This document shows positions 1 to 7,835 of a stretch of 64,000 nt of DNA, in pieces. The notes below the pieces were generated by a model, which searched no databases, was not told the DNA's origin, and was given only the letters and a program-made list of their open reading frames with translations. The DNA comes from Cymbomonas tetramitiformis (taxonomy: Eukaryota; Chlorophyta; Pyramimonadophyceae; Pyramimonadales; Pyramimonadaceae), in assembly GCA_001247695.2 (NCBI GenBank), contig LGRX02012686.1:1-64000 (forward strand). Direction: 5' to 3'. Each line of letters opens with the position of its first letter. Position 1 is the stretch's first letter. The translations under genes were made by a program, and so were the position numbers.

Positions 1-620
1 TTAAGGAAACAGGAATTTGGAGCCAGCCTAGCTTTTTCCGTATTTTTCTGACCCCCCCGCCAGCGTCAGCCTCTTACCGAAATGACTAACGAAAAGGAAA
101 CGCGATTCGAGCGTCAGCCAGCCTCTTCTCTTAAATCCATTTCTTCTTAGGGATTGGAAAGCGCAGTCAGCCAGCGCATTCTCTTAAATTCAGCATGGAT
201 CCGAGCAGTCGCCAGGAACTGCGAGAATTACATGCTGACTTGCAAAGTGGGATTATTAGTCAGGAAGACTACGACGACTTGAAATCTATAGTCTTAACGC
301 GTATCGTCAAGGCCAAAGCGCCAATCCGGAATGAGTGTCCAAATTTCATAATTTCATGAAATACCGACTATAATTTCCTTAGATCCAGTTACGATTTCCT
401 TAATAATAATGGAATTTCCTGATGTTCAGCTAGCCTTCGTTTCCTTAATATGACATTACGATTTCCGTTAACGAAATGATTCACGAGCAACCTTCATTTC
501 CTTATTTGGGTACATTTTCTTAATGTTTTTTCCAGCCCAGCTTTTTCCGCATTTTCCGACCCCCCGAAAAGTCGGCGTTTCCTTAACTTGACATTTCCTT
601 AAATGTGAGGTATTACTGTA
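1..620. repeat. Motif-rich repeat relic (TTTCCTTAA)
   Basis: The block contains at least six forward copies of TTTCCTTA(A), near 375, 389, 441, 496, 578 and 593. The window begins with the reverse complement (TTAAGGAAAC), matched by GTTTCCTTAA at 577-586. A longer degenerate direct repeat (AGCTTTTTCCG followed by a C run) occurs near 30 and 538. This looks like the end region of a mobile element, possibly one targeting TTAA, but no transposase is present and the left edge is outside the window. Confidence 0.4.
195..359 (+). CDS. Short ORF, SHOCT-like helical motif
   Basis: This 54-codon ORF starts at an ATG and ends at TGA. Residues about 8-30 (LRELHADLQSGIISQEDYDD) follow the pattern of SHOCT-like short helical domains: L-x-x-L, then G-I-I-S-x-E-D-Y. 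It is embedded in the TTTCCTTAA-rich block, so it may be the 5' exon or a surviving fragment of a mobile-element protein. I cannot assign a function. The short length and the lack of a promoter or splice context make it uncertain, but the reading is more protein-like than its surroundings. Confidence 0.3.
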   Translation: MDPSSRQELRELHADLQSGIISQEDYDDLKSIVLTRIVKAKAPIRNECPNFIIS

Positions 621-768
621 AGCCGCCTCGGAGCACGGAGGCGGAGGAGTTTTTTTTTTTGAAAACGGCCTTTGCAACGGACTACTGTACGCGATAACGT
701 TTTAGGACAGGACGACTGTACGGGTACGCGATAAGCTCATTCCTGTCATTTTCAGAAGGGAATCTATG

Positions 769-921
769 ACTGAGAGTTTTCTGGTCAGCGGAGGATGACT
801 GTCAGTATGACAGTCATCTGGAGCTGATCGGAAAACTGAGGTTTTCTGATCAGCGGAGGCCTGAAGAGGCCCTCCCTGAACGGTTTTGACAGTTGCCGTT
901 AACTGTGGAATTCTGTGGAGT
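769..921 (+). repeat. Split direct repeat A1
   Basis: 153 bp, repeated at 5380-5532 with the same length and no difference that I noticed. It contains a strong hairpin, GATGACTGTCA/TGACAGTCATC, and a second inverted pair around CTGATCAG. Being at the 5' end, it probably carries the promoter or transcript start of the retrotransposon. Confidence 0.92.
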
Positions 922-993
922 TTTTTCAGCGCTGTAATTTTACTATTCTTCAGTTCGAATTTTTTGTATATATTGTTATTTTGAATTATCGAC

Positions 994-1854
994 ATGGATT
1001 GGTTCACGGACGTCAACGCTTGCCAGCAGAAGGTTGATGATTTGAAAGCGCACGCGTCGTATGTGGAGGCCGCTAGAGCCTTAGAAAATGGAGACGATCC
1101 TCTTGCGCCAGCACAGGAGAAGTTGATGCGACAGATGGCCACTTTTACGAGTAGGTTGTCTATTCTGCGTGAGGAGTCGTTGCAGGCGGTTGGGGGGGCG
1201 CGTAAGCGCCCTTGGTTGGACGCTGTCGACTACGATGAGCTTCCTGGAAACGATCGCCAAGAATTGACTCGCGCGGGATTGGAGAAGGACTCCTTCAAGG
1301 GCGTCCGCAAGCAATTCGACGAGGTCAAGCACCACTATGGCGCTCACGTGGCTACTGGGGCAGCGTTGGATGAGGCTCGCAAAGCCTTGGAGGGTACGCA
1401 ACTCCCTTCCAATGTTGTGGAGGCTCTTGCCTTTTGTGTCGAGACGGCTGAGAAGGGCGTCGCACGTGCTAGAGAGCGTGGGAAGATTTTGGCTATGGTG
1501 GTTGACGAGGGTACTGAAGTGGGTTGGAAGATGGCTGAGAAATTAGAGAGACGCTCGTATGCTGAGAATGATGAGGAAGACAAAGCGTGTAGGCGCGCGC
1601 GGAAAGAAGTCAAGGCAGAGAATGAAGCAAAGGCGAAGGCCAATGCAGCCAAGCAGAAGGCCAGGGATCAGCGCCCTAGGCCTGCGGTTCAGCAGCAGCT
1701 GCCTCCTTTCTCGCCTCCCCCAGCTGCTGGGGCTGGAGGTGGTCGTGGCTTTAGCCAGAACCTAACTTGTTTTCGATGCGGACAATGGGGCCACCACCAG
1801 AACCAGTGCTCCTTGCCTGCTGCGGGCAGGGGTCGTGGACGTGGCCAGGGATGA
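994..1854 (+). CDS. Gag-like nucleocapsid protein of PAT element
   Basis: A 286-aa protein starting at the first ATG after repeat A1. Residues about 180-225 are a highly charged, K/E/R/A-rich helical stretch, followed by a Pro/Gly linker. A CCHC zinc knuckle lies at residues 259-272 (CFRCGQWGHHQNQC, spacing C-x2-C-x4-H-x4-C), and the tail is Gly/Arg-rich. This is the usual plan of a retroelement Gag that packages RNA into a particle. The RT ORF follows about 250 bp downstream in another frame. The body has no family signature I can name; the assignment rests on the knuckle and the position. Confidence 0.85.
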   Translation: MDWFTDVNACQQKVDDLKAHASYVEAARALENGDDPLAPAQEKLMRQMATFTSRLSILREESLQAVGGARKRPWLDAVDYDELPGNDRQELTRAGLEKDSFKGVRKQFDEVKHHYGAHVATGAALDEARKALEGTQLPSNVVEALAFCVETAEKGVARARERGKILAMVVDEGTEVGWKMAEKLERRSYAENDEEDKACRRARKEVKAENEAKAKANAAKQKARDQRPRPAVQQQLPPFSPPPAAGAGGGRGFSQNLTCFRCGQWGHHQNQCSLPAAGRGRGRGQG

Positions 1855-2110
1855 GCCCTCTGTTTATGCTGCCTTGCAGTAGCCTCTTTGCAGTAGCAAA
1901 AGACTTTCTCGTGCGGAATGCCGAGCTGTGTGCCTTGGCGGAACGCCAGGCTTGAACAATGTTAGAGCGGAATGCCTAACTGTAACAATTTCTAATTTAT
2001 AATGCATAATGCTTGTGCTTCGCTTGCGGGTTGCTGTTGCCAGGTCTGGATGTTGAGTTTTCCGAAGAGGAGCTTGAGAATGCTGTTGCAATCGTTGAGC
2101 AGGGGTTGCT

Positions 2111-4186
2111 GTGCCGCGAGTTGCGGGCAGGCTTAGAGATCACGCTTCCTTTTGGCGGACTTTTGTGCGTTCTACTTATGTGATGTCTTGGATTGAGCAC
2201 GGGTTTAGTTTGAGGTTTAGTAGCGGGCGTCCCCCGCCCTCGATTCACTTGCCCAATCACTCGTCGGCTAATTTGTATCCGGAATTTGTCACGGGGGCTT
2301 TGCGAGAGTGTGAGTTGATGGGAGCGGTGCGGAGAGCGGCCCGTAAGCCCAAGGTTGTCTTGCCGATTATGGTGGACAACAATGGGGTTAAGCTTCGTCT
2401 GATTTTCAATGGTAAGTACCTGAATTCCTTTCTTGACTTTCCTCGGTTTAGGTACGAGCCCTTACAGCCGTTTGTTGATGTGCTTCGGCCGGATGATGGC
2501 TTGTTCTACTGGGACTATAAGTCCGGTTATTATCACGTTGACCTGCACGAGGGATCTCGGCAGTATGTGGCTGTTGAGTGGCTAGGTGTCTTCTATGAGT
2601 TTTGTGTTCTGCCGTTTGGATTGGCTCCGGCTTGTTGGGTCTTTACTAAGATCAACAGGGAGCTAGTGGGCCGTTGGCGGGCTCGGGGGGTGCGGGTGCA
2701 CCCCTACGTGGATGACTTTATTTGTGCGGTGCGGGCCCCCTCCCTGACGGATCCTGCTGCTTTGGGTGAGCTCCGCTCGGTTATCCGAGATGTGGAGCTG
2801 GCAGGCTGGTTGGTCTCTGAGACCAAATCCCAGCTGTTTTTGACCCGTGAGTTGGTGCATATAGGGGTTGGGATTGACCTCCAAGGGAGGCGGCTGTTTG
2901 TTCCGGACAAGGCGGTTGCAAAGATCAGGGCTTGCGCAGAGCAGATCCTGTCTTGCTTCCGTCGGGTGCCGCTGAGGCTTGTGGCTAAGTTTGCAGGCCT
3001 GGTGAATGCTCAGTGGTTTGTGCTTGGTGCACTCTGGCGACTCTGCAAGCTGTTCACTAGGTCTGCGGCTGTCCTGATTGCTGACACCTTGTGTTGGGGT
3101 ACGTGGGCATCCCATGTCCCGGGTTCGGATGCTTTTAGGCGGGAGCTTGAGTTCTGGTTGGGTGATGAGTTTAGGCAGTTTCAGCGGGGCATTTGGGAGC
3201 CTAGGGGTTCAGGTTTGCAGTTGGAGGTTGAGCATTGTGATGCATCTGAGGTGGCATGGGGCTCTTGGCTGGAGAGTGCCCTGGGTCCGAGGGGGGGTCC
3301 TGAGCTGGAGGGGCATAGTTACCTGTCCTTGGAGGACAGGCTGCGGTCCTCTACACATAGGGAGTTGCGGGGTATCCTTGACTCCCTCCGGGGTTTCAGT
3401 GTCTCGGGCCGTCTTCGGGGCAAGCGGGTGCTGGTTATTTGTGATAACCAAGCGGTCCACTTTGTCCTTGAAGGTGGTAGCAGGCATGAGGAGCTGCATG
3501 CACTGGCGGTTGAGATTTTTTGGTTTTGTATGGCAGAGAGTGTGGTGTTGTCGTCTTTGTGGGTTCCCAGGGAGTTCGAGGTTCGGTCGGACGGTCTGTC
3601 CAAGATCCAGGATCATGATGACTGGATGCTGAATCCGGCCATCTTTCAGTTCCTGGATCCTTGGATTGCTGGGGGGTACTGGCACACTTGTGATCGGTTT
3701 GCAACAGACAAGAACTGTCTGTTGCCCCGTTTCAACAGTGCGTGGTACTGCCCCGGCACCTCTGGGGTGGACACTTTCAGTCAGTCGGACTGGAGGGAGC
3801 ACGTGAATTGGTGCAACCCTCCTTTTCGGTTGATTGGCAGGCTTCTCCTGTTTCTACAGGCGGAGAGGGCAGCTGCTACGGTGGTGGCCCCTATGTGGGT
3901 CTTCCAGCCGTGGTGGGTGCTGCTGTGCCCGGATGGGGTGCATTTGGCTGATTGTGTGGTCCAGTGGACTGAGCTCCAGCCGTCTGCGGACACCTTTCTC
4001 CCTGGTCTTGGCAGGGCCAATGAGCGGGGGGTGGGGTTGCCTCGGTTTCGGGTCCTGGTGGTGCGGGTTTCCTTTGATGAGAGGGAGCCCGCGGGCCTCG
4101 GGTCCCGTTGCACTCTTGGTGGCTGTGAGAGGTGTTCTTGGGGCCGTGGGCTCTTGCGGGGTCTGCCCTTTCTGCAGGCACCATAG
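2111..4186 (+). CDS. Reverse transcriptase-RNase H-DNA methyltransferase-like polyprotein
   Basis: 691 codons from a GTG at 2111; the frame opens at 2099 after a TGA and has no early ATG. RT: GLFYWDYKSGYYHVDL, VLPFGLAPA and the catalytic YVDD at residue 199. RNase H follows (EHCDASEVAWGSWL, STHREL, CDNQAVHF, RSDGLSK). Residues about 525-600 resemble the Dam-like N6-adenine methyltransferase domain of DIRS elements, with NPPF as the catalytic-type motif. The enzyme would copy element RNA into DNA. A different frame just upstream (about 2043-2180) also reads like protein (for example EFSEEELENAVAIVEQGLL), so the true N-terminus may come from a frameshift or spliced leader. The 3' end overlaps the recombinase ORF by 55 bp. 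Confidence 0.92.
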   Translation: MPRVAGRLRDHASFWRTFVRSTYVMSWIEHGFSLRFSSGRPPPSIHLPNHSSANLYPEFVTGALRECELMGAVRRAARKPKVVLPIMVDNNGVKLRLIFNGKYLNSFLDFPRFRYEPLQPFVDVLRPDDGLFYWDYKSGYYHVDLHEGSRQYVAVEWLGVFYEFCVLPFGLAPACWVFTKINRELVGRWRARGVRVHPYVDDFICAVRAPSLTDPAALGELRSVIRDVELAGWLVSETKSQLFLTRELVHIGVGIDLQGRRLFVPDKAVAKIRACAEQILSCFRRVPLRLVAKFAGLVNAQWFVLGALWRLCKLFTRSAAVLIADTLCWGTWASHVPGSDAFRRELEFWLGDEFRQFQRGIWEPRGSGLQLEVEHCDASEVAWGSWLESALGPRGGPELEGHSYLSLEDRLRSSTHRELRGILDSLRGFSVSGRLRGKRVLVICDNQAVHFVLEGGSRHEELHALAVEIFWFCMAESVVLSSLWVPREFEVRSDGLSKIQDHDDWMLNPAIFQFLDPWIAGGYWHTCDRFATDKNCLLPRFNSAWYCPGTSGVDTFSQSDWREHVNWCNPPFRLIGRLLLFLQAERAAATVVAPMWVFQPWWVLLCPDGVHLADCVVQWTELQPSADTFLPGLGRANERGVGLPRFRVLVVRVSFDEREPAGLGSRCTLGGCERCSWGRGLLRGLPFLQAP

Positions 4187-5361
4187 GCACTGGGGAGTTT
4201 TGGGATGGCTTGCGGTTCTCGGAGACGGACCCTCTGGAGCGGCAGCTTCTGCGGGACATCCAGGGTGCGGTGCTGGAGACTAGGAAGCAGGGCACCATTG
4301 ATGGGTATGCCCGGGCTTTTGTGCGGTACCAGAGGTGGTGTGCTGAGAGGGACCCCCCTCGGACTGCGGTGGTGGCTGACCCGGTCACGGTGGCCTTGTA
4401 TCTGCAGTATGTGGCCAATGCGGCCAAGACCTTTTCTGTGGTTAAGACTGCTTCTGGCATGATTTTTCGGGCCCATGAGTATGCTCTGGTTCCGGCAGAC
4501 AGGAACCCCACTGGTCATAGGCTTGTGGCTGCGGTCCGTGAGGCGGCTCACCGCCGGTTGGGTGACAGGAGGTTGGCTAGGAAGGAGCCGCTTGAGTATG
4601 AGTTTGTGGTTCGGGGTGCGGTGTGCTGGGTTCGGTCTGGGGGAGTGACTAGGCGTATGTTTGCTACGGTCACGGTGTCTATGTGGGTGGCATTCATGCG
4701 GTATGACTGTGCGGGGTCCTTGCGGGTGGTGGACGTGCGGTTCTTTGAGACCCACATGTGCCTGTTCCTCGAGCAGAGGAAGACGGATAAGTATCGGTTC
4801 GGCCAGGTAGTTGAGGTGGTCAGGGCGGCTCCGGGGCAGGAGTTGTGCCCGGTTGAGCTGCTCCGGCGGTGGGTTGACATTCAGATTAGCAGAGGGGTCC
4901 TGCCGCATGAGCCTCTGTTTCAGCAGATTGATGGTAGGCGGTTTGCCCGTCGGCCGGAGGAGGATTGCTTGTCGGGTGGTCCTTTGGACTATCAGCAGTT
5001 GCGTCGGTACCTGTTCCGTATGTTGGCGGAGGCGTCAGGATTGGATGCTGATGAGCTGAGGCAGCTGTATGGGACCCAGTCTCTGCGGTCTGGCGGGGCT
5101 ACGGCTGTGGCGGAGGCTGACCAGGTTTCAGACCACGAGTTCAATCAGTTCGGTGGTTGGAGCTCGTCAGCGGCCTGTGCTACTTACAAGGCCTCGAGCT
5201 TGGACCGCCGCCTGGCAGTGTCCAGGAGCATGCCCCATGCTCAGATCAGTATGCAGGCCCTGCCCCTTGCCATCTTGGACTCCATTGTGCACTGTGTTGT
5301 GGTGATCTTTGTGGTGTTGCACCGGCCGGGTTTGACAGATACCCGCCTTAGGGCTCTCTGA
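4132..5361 (+). CDS. Tyrosine recombinase of PAT element
   Basis: A 409-aa protein. It has a SAM-like N-terminal half and a C-terminal catalytic domain: Arg in FMRYDCAGSLR, Lys in EQRKTDKYR, the second Arg box in TQSLRSGGATA, then FGGWSSSAACATYK supplying the Trp (His/Trp position) and the nucleophilic Tyr. DIRS-type recombinases insert a circular DNA copy without target-site duplication. The position before the second Arg box, commonly His, reads Gln here. The start is uncertain because the ORF overlaps the RT ORF and may be translated by frameshift or reinitiation. Its last 15 codons lie inside repeat B1. Confidence 0.9.
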   Translation: MFLGPWALAGSALSAGTIGTGEFWDGLRFSETDPLERQLLRDIQGAVLETRKQGTIDGYARAFVRYQRWCAERDPPRTAVVADPVTVALYLQYVANAAKTFSVVKTASGMIFRAHEYALVPADRNPTGHRLVAAVREAAHRRLGDRRLARKEPLEYEFVVRGAVCWVRSGGVTRRMFATVTVSMWVAFMRYDCAGSLRVVDVRFFETHMCLFLEQRKTDKYRFGQVVEVVRAAPGQELCPVELLRRWVDIQISRGVLPHEPLFQQIDGRRFARRPEEDCLSGGPLDYQQLRRYLFRMLAEASGLDADELRQLYGTQSLRSGGATAVAEADQVSDHEFNQFGGWSSSAACATYKASSLDRRLAVSRSMPHAQISMQALPLAILDSIVHCVVVIFVVLHRPGLTDTRLRAL

Positions 5362-5381
5362 GCCGTAGCTGATTAGAAAAC
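5317..5381 (+). repeat. Split direct repeat B1
   Basis: 65 bp repeated at 6054-6118. It overlaps the end of the recombinase ORF and touches A2 with a shared AC, forming the B1A2 joint expected after circularisation of a PAT-type element. Confidence 0.9.
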
Positions 5382-5532
5382 TGAGAGTTTTCTGGTCAGC
5401 GGAGGATGACTGTCAGTATGACAGTCATCTGGAGCTGATCGGAAAACTGAGGTTTTCTGATCAGCGGAGGCCTGAAGAGGCCCTCCCTGAACGGTTTTGA
5501 CAGTTGCCGTTAACTGTGGAATTCTGTGGAGT
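5380..5532 (+). repeat. Split direct repeat A2
   Basis: Second copy of the 153-bp A repeat, including the GATGACTGTCA/TGACAGTCATC hairpin. It abuts B1 and is followed by a unique 520-bp segment. Confidence 0.92.
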
Positions 5533-5683
5533 CCCGCCCGCCCGCCCTGTTGCAGGTGATGCCGCATCGGCTACTGGTGGTGAGCTGACGGAGCAGGAGA
5601 AGGAGGATGTGGCGTGCTTGGAGCAGCTGGGTGTCCAGTGGGGCATGGAGGCAGAGCCCGCAGAGGGGCAGTTGGCTCAGTAG
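5501..5683 (+). other. Coding-like segment in the A2-B2 interval
   Basis: An open frame of 60 codons between TGA at 5498 and TAG at 5681. It contains an acidic, protein-like stretch (GGELTEQEKEDVACLEQLG). There is no early ATG. It could be the tail of a third element protein expressed by splicing or frameshift, or a relic. No family was recognised. Confidence 0.3.
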
Positions 5684-6053
5684 ATGGCAGATGGACTTGC
5701 TCCTGCCTTAGGCCGCCTGTAATTGCATGCAGTAGGCAATAGTATCCTCCATGGGGGCCCCGGTCTGGGTGACCTTCATGCCTGCTGCATGTTAGGCCTA
5801 GGGTAGAAGGCTCTCTTGGGACCTGGTCTGTTATTGCCAGGTAGCATCGGACACGGCTTGTGCGGTGCCTTAGCTTTTGGGGGTTTCAGCCCTGAGAGAG
5901 CAGATATTTTCTGATGATTATGTCCGTATGTCGTCGGGTCTTATGACTCTTAGTCTCGGGATAGCACCCTTTGGGGTGGGACCGAGTGGGGTTTTGGACT
6001 TCTGGACTTGTCGTATTTATTTTTATAATCCACACACAGTGCACCGGCCGGGT

Positions 6054-6118
6054 TTGCACCGGCCGGGTTTGACAGATACCCGCCTTAGGGCTCTCTGAGC
6101 CGTAGCTGATTAGAAAAC
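6054..6118 (+). repeat. Split direct repeat B2 (element 3' end)
   Basis: Copy of B1 ending in AC. Immediately before it, a 15-bp segment (GCACCGGCCGGGTTT) is duplicated in tandem at 6041-6070, a difference from B1 suggesting slippage after insertion. Confidence 0.9.
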
Positions 6119-6841
6119 CTTATCGCGTAGTCCGTAGTCCGGAACACAAAAGCGGATCCTCTCTAATCGCGCCAAACGCCGTCGCGCCGTCGCGTCCAAA
6201 CGGCACCCTTGCCGCTGGCGGTCCATCAGATCACACCCGACACCGCTCACCGGCACCGCCCCGCCCCGTCTGAAGCTCTGAACTCGTGAACCCTAGATTT
6301 CCAAGCTGTGTCCAAGCTGTCCGCACCCAACCCACGTTGACCGTCGATCTTCCCCTATCTGAACGGCAAAACATGAGGTTTATAATAGACGGCCGAGATG
6401 AACGAGTGGTCTACAGTATCCAGTTGTCGCGTACCAGACCACCAGTCTAAAACTTCTGCCCCTGCTTGAAGCATATCGATATGCCCGATGCCCTTGCTGT
6501 CGCATCTATGACACCCCACAATTATATGGCCACGGCGAAGTGGTGGACCCTGCCACGATGGAGAAATTAACACTGCACGATGGAGGACCCGTTGCTCAGA
6601 ACGATCATCTGTCGACACATCGACGGATACTAACTGCTCATATTTTCCACTTGGCAAAAATAATCTGTCCAATACTTGTCATCTCTTCATCGAACTTCTC
6701 GTTCTCTTCTGTGTGTCACGATTCCCATACCGATACGTGTCACAGTAGAGCTCTGACGTGAGACAGGAGAGGACGCAGCCATACAGTAGGGATAGCATAC
6801 TCGATGTCTCAGGCGATAGCCATCGCATGTAGATGTTGTTA
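6119..6841. other. Spacer with no supported gene
   Basis: No ORF with recognisable motifs and no clear splice-linked exons. I see nothing here beyond unique sequence between the retrotransposon and the MITE. Confidence 0.5.
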
Positions 6842-7591
6842 TTAGAGAGGTTCCGCAAGGCTGTGGAGAGTTAAGCGCGGAGAGTTATCGATGATGACAG
6901 TCATCGCGCGTAGCTCTCCGCGCTTAACTCTCTGCTCGTTTCACGATTTGGCAAAATCGCTTCCGCAGTCATGAACGATGAACGACAAACGACAAACGAC
7001 GAACGACGAATTTGTGATTCTCGATTTCGGTGCTCGTTGAGGGTGATTCTATGGTTAGCGCTGTAAAAATTAAAAAAAAATTGAGAAAACTGTTACCTCA
7101 CGGAAATTGTTCCGTCGCTTTGTACAAAAATCTGTCGTTTTGTACAGTTTTCGAATGTACTTAAATATGGAATTTACCACAGGTCCCATGCCATCTTCAC
7201 TCAAAACGACGCACCGTGACGTGACGTGACGCCAAACCATAGAATCACACTGAACGTCAATTTTTAATTGACGCTTCCTTGTTTTCTGGAGAAACAGTTC
7301 GTCGGCCACGCGGGAACGCAGGATCAAACGGAATTCTAGAATATTCCAGATCGTTTACATCCAGCCAGTTTCCGATTAGGACGTCTACCTTAGCTCTTCG
7401 TCGTTCATCGGGCGGAGAGTTAAGAGAAGCTTAACAGTGGGGGCAGAGAGTTAAGAAATCGCGGAGAGTTAAGAGTTAAGAAGTATGAACGAGTTATGAC
7501 GCATGACCATCGCGTTCGACGGAATCTATGACACGATATGCCCTTAACTCTCCGCGCTTAACTCTCTGTCCACTTTGCGGAACCTCTCTAA
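6842..7591. mobile_element. 750-bp non-autonomous element (MITE) with ~46-bp TIRs
   Basis: The left end (6842-6887) and right end (7545-7591) are inverted copies starting TTAGAGAGGTTCCGCAA and continuing to GAGAGTTAAGCGCGGAGAG. Both ends are flanked by TA (6840-6841 and 7592-7593), consistent with a Tc1/mariner-like TA duplication. Inside are further copies of GAGAGTTAAG and a local inverted repeat at about 6869-6940. There is no transposase ORF, so it would depend on an autonomous relative. Confidence 0.8.
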
Positions 7592-7835
7592 TAATTACAA
7601 GCTTGTACAGTAACTGATACTCATACTGCATACTCGATACCTCAGGTACAGTACTGTCATCAGCTGTGAGCTTGTGTCATGTCATTGTCATGTCAGACCT
7701 CTGGCTCTCCGCCCTCGTGTGAGTTGAACCGTATTATGTTTATCCTGGCGTCAGAAACAGACGAGAGAGGAAAAAAGCGTTGTGCATTTCTCGACATCGG
7801 AAACTGTGTGAGGACCACGACGCCAAGCAGTAATA

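Larger units (their letters stand above)
769..6118 (+). mobile_element. PAT/TOC-type tyrosine-recombinase retrotransposon
   Basis: A 5350-bp element, read directly from its repeats: A1 (769-921), three ORFs, then abutting B1 (5317-5381) and A2 (5380-5532), a 520-bp unique segment and B2 (6054-6118). Split direct repeats with gag, RT-RNaseH-methyltransferase and tyrosine recombinase genes are the hallmark of the PAT/TOC/kangaroo branch of DIRS elements, which integrate through a circular intermediate and lack DDE integrase. A1 begins with AC, B2 ends with AC, and the B1/A2 joint contains a single AC, so the dinucleotide is the likely crossover core. All three ORFs are open, so the copy looks young and possibly active. 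Confidence 0.9.

Noticed and set aside
3781..4908. 375-codon minus-strand ORF
   Set aside because: Antisense to the RT-methyltransferase and recombinase genes; Pro/Arg/His-rich shadow of GC-biased codons.
769..6118. LTR retrotransposon
   Set aside because: Repeats are split (A-BA-B), and there is a tyrosine recombinase instead of DDE integrase and protease.
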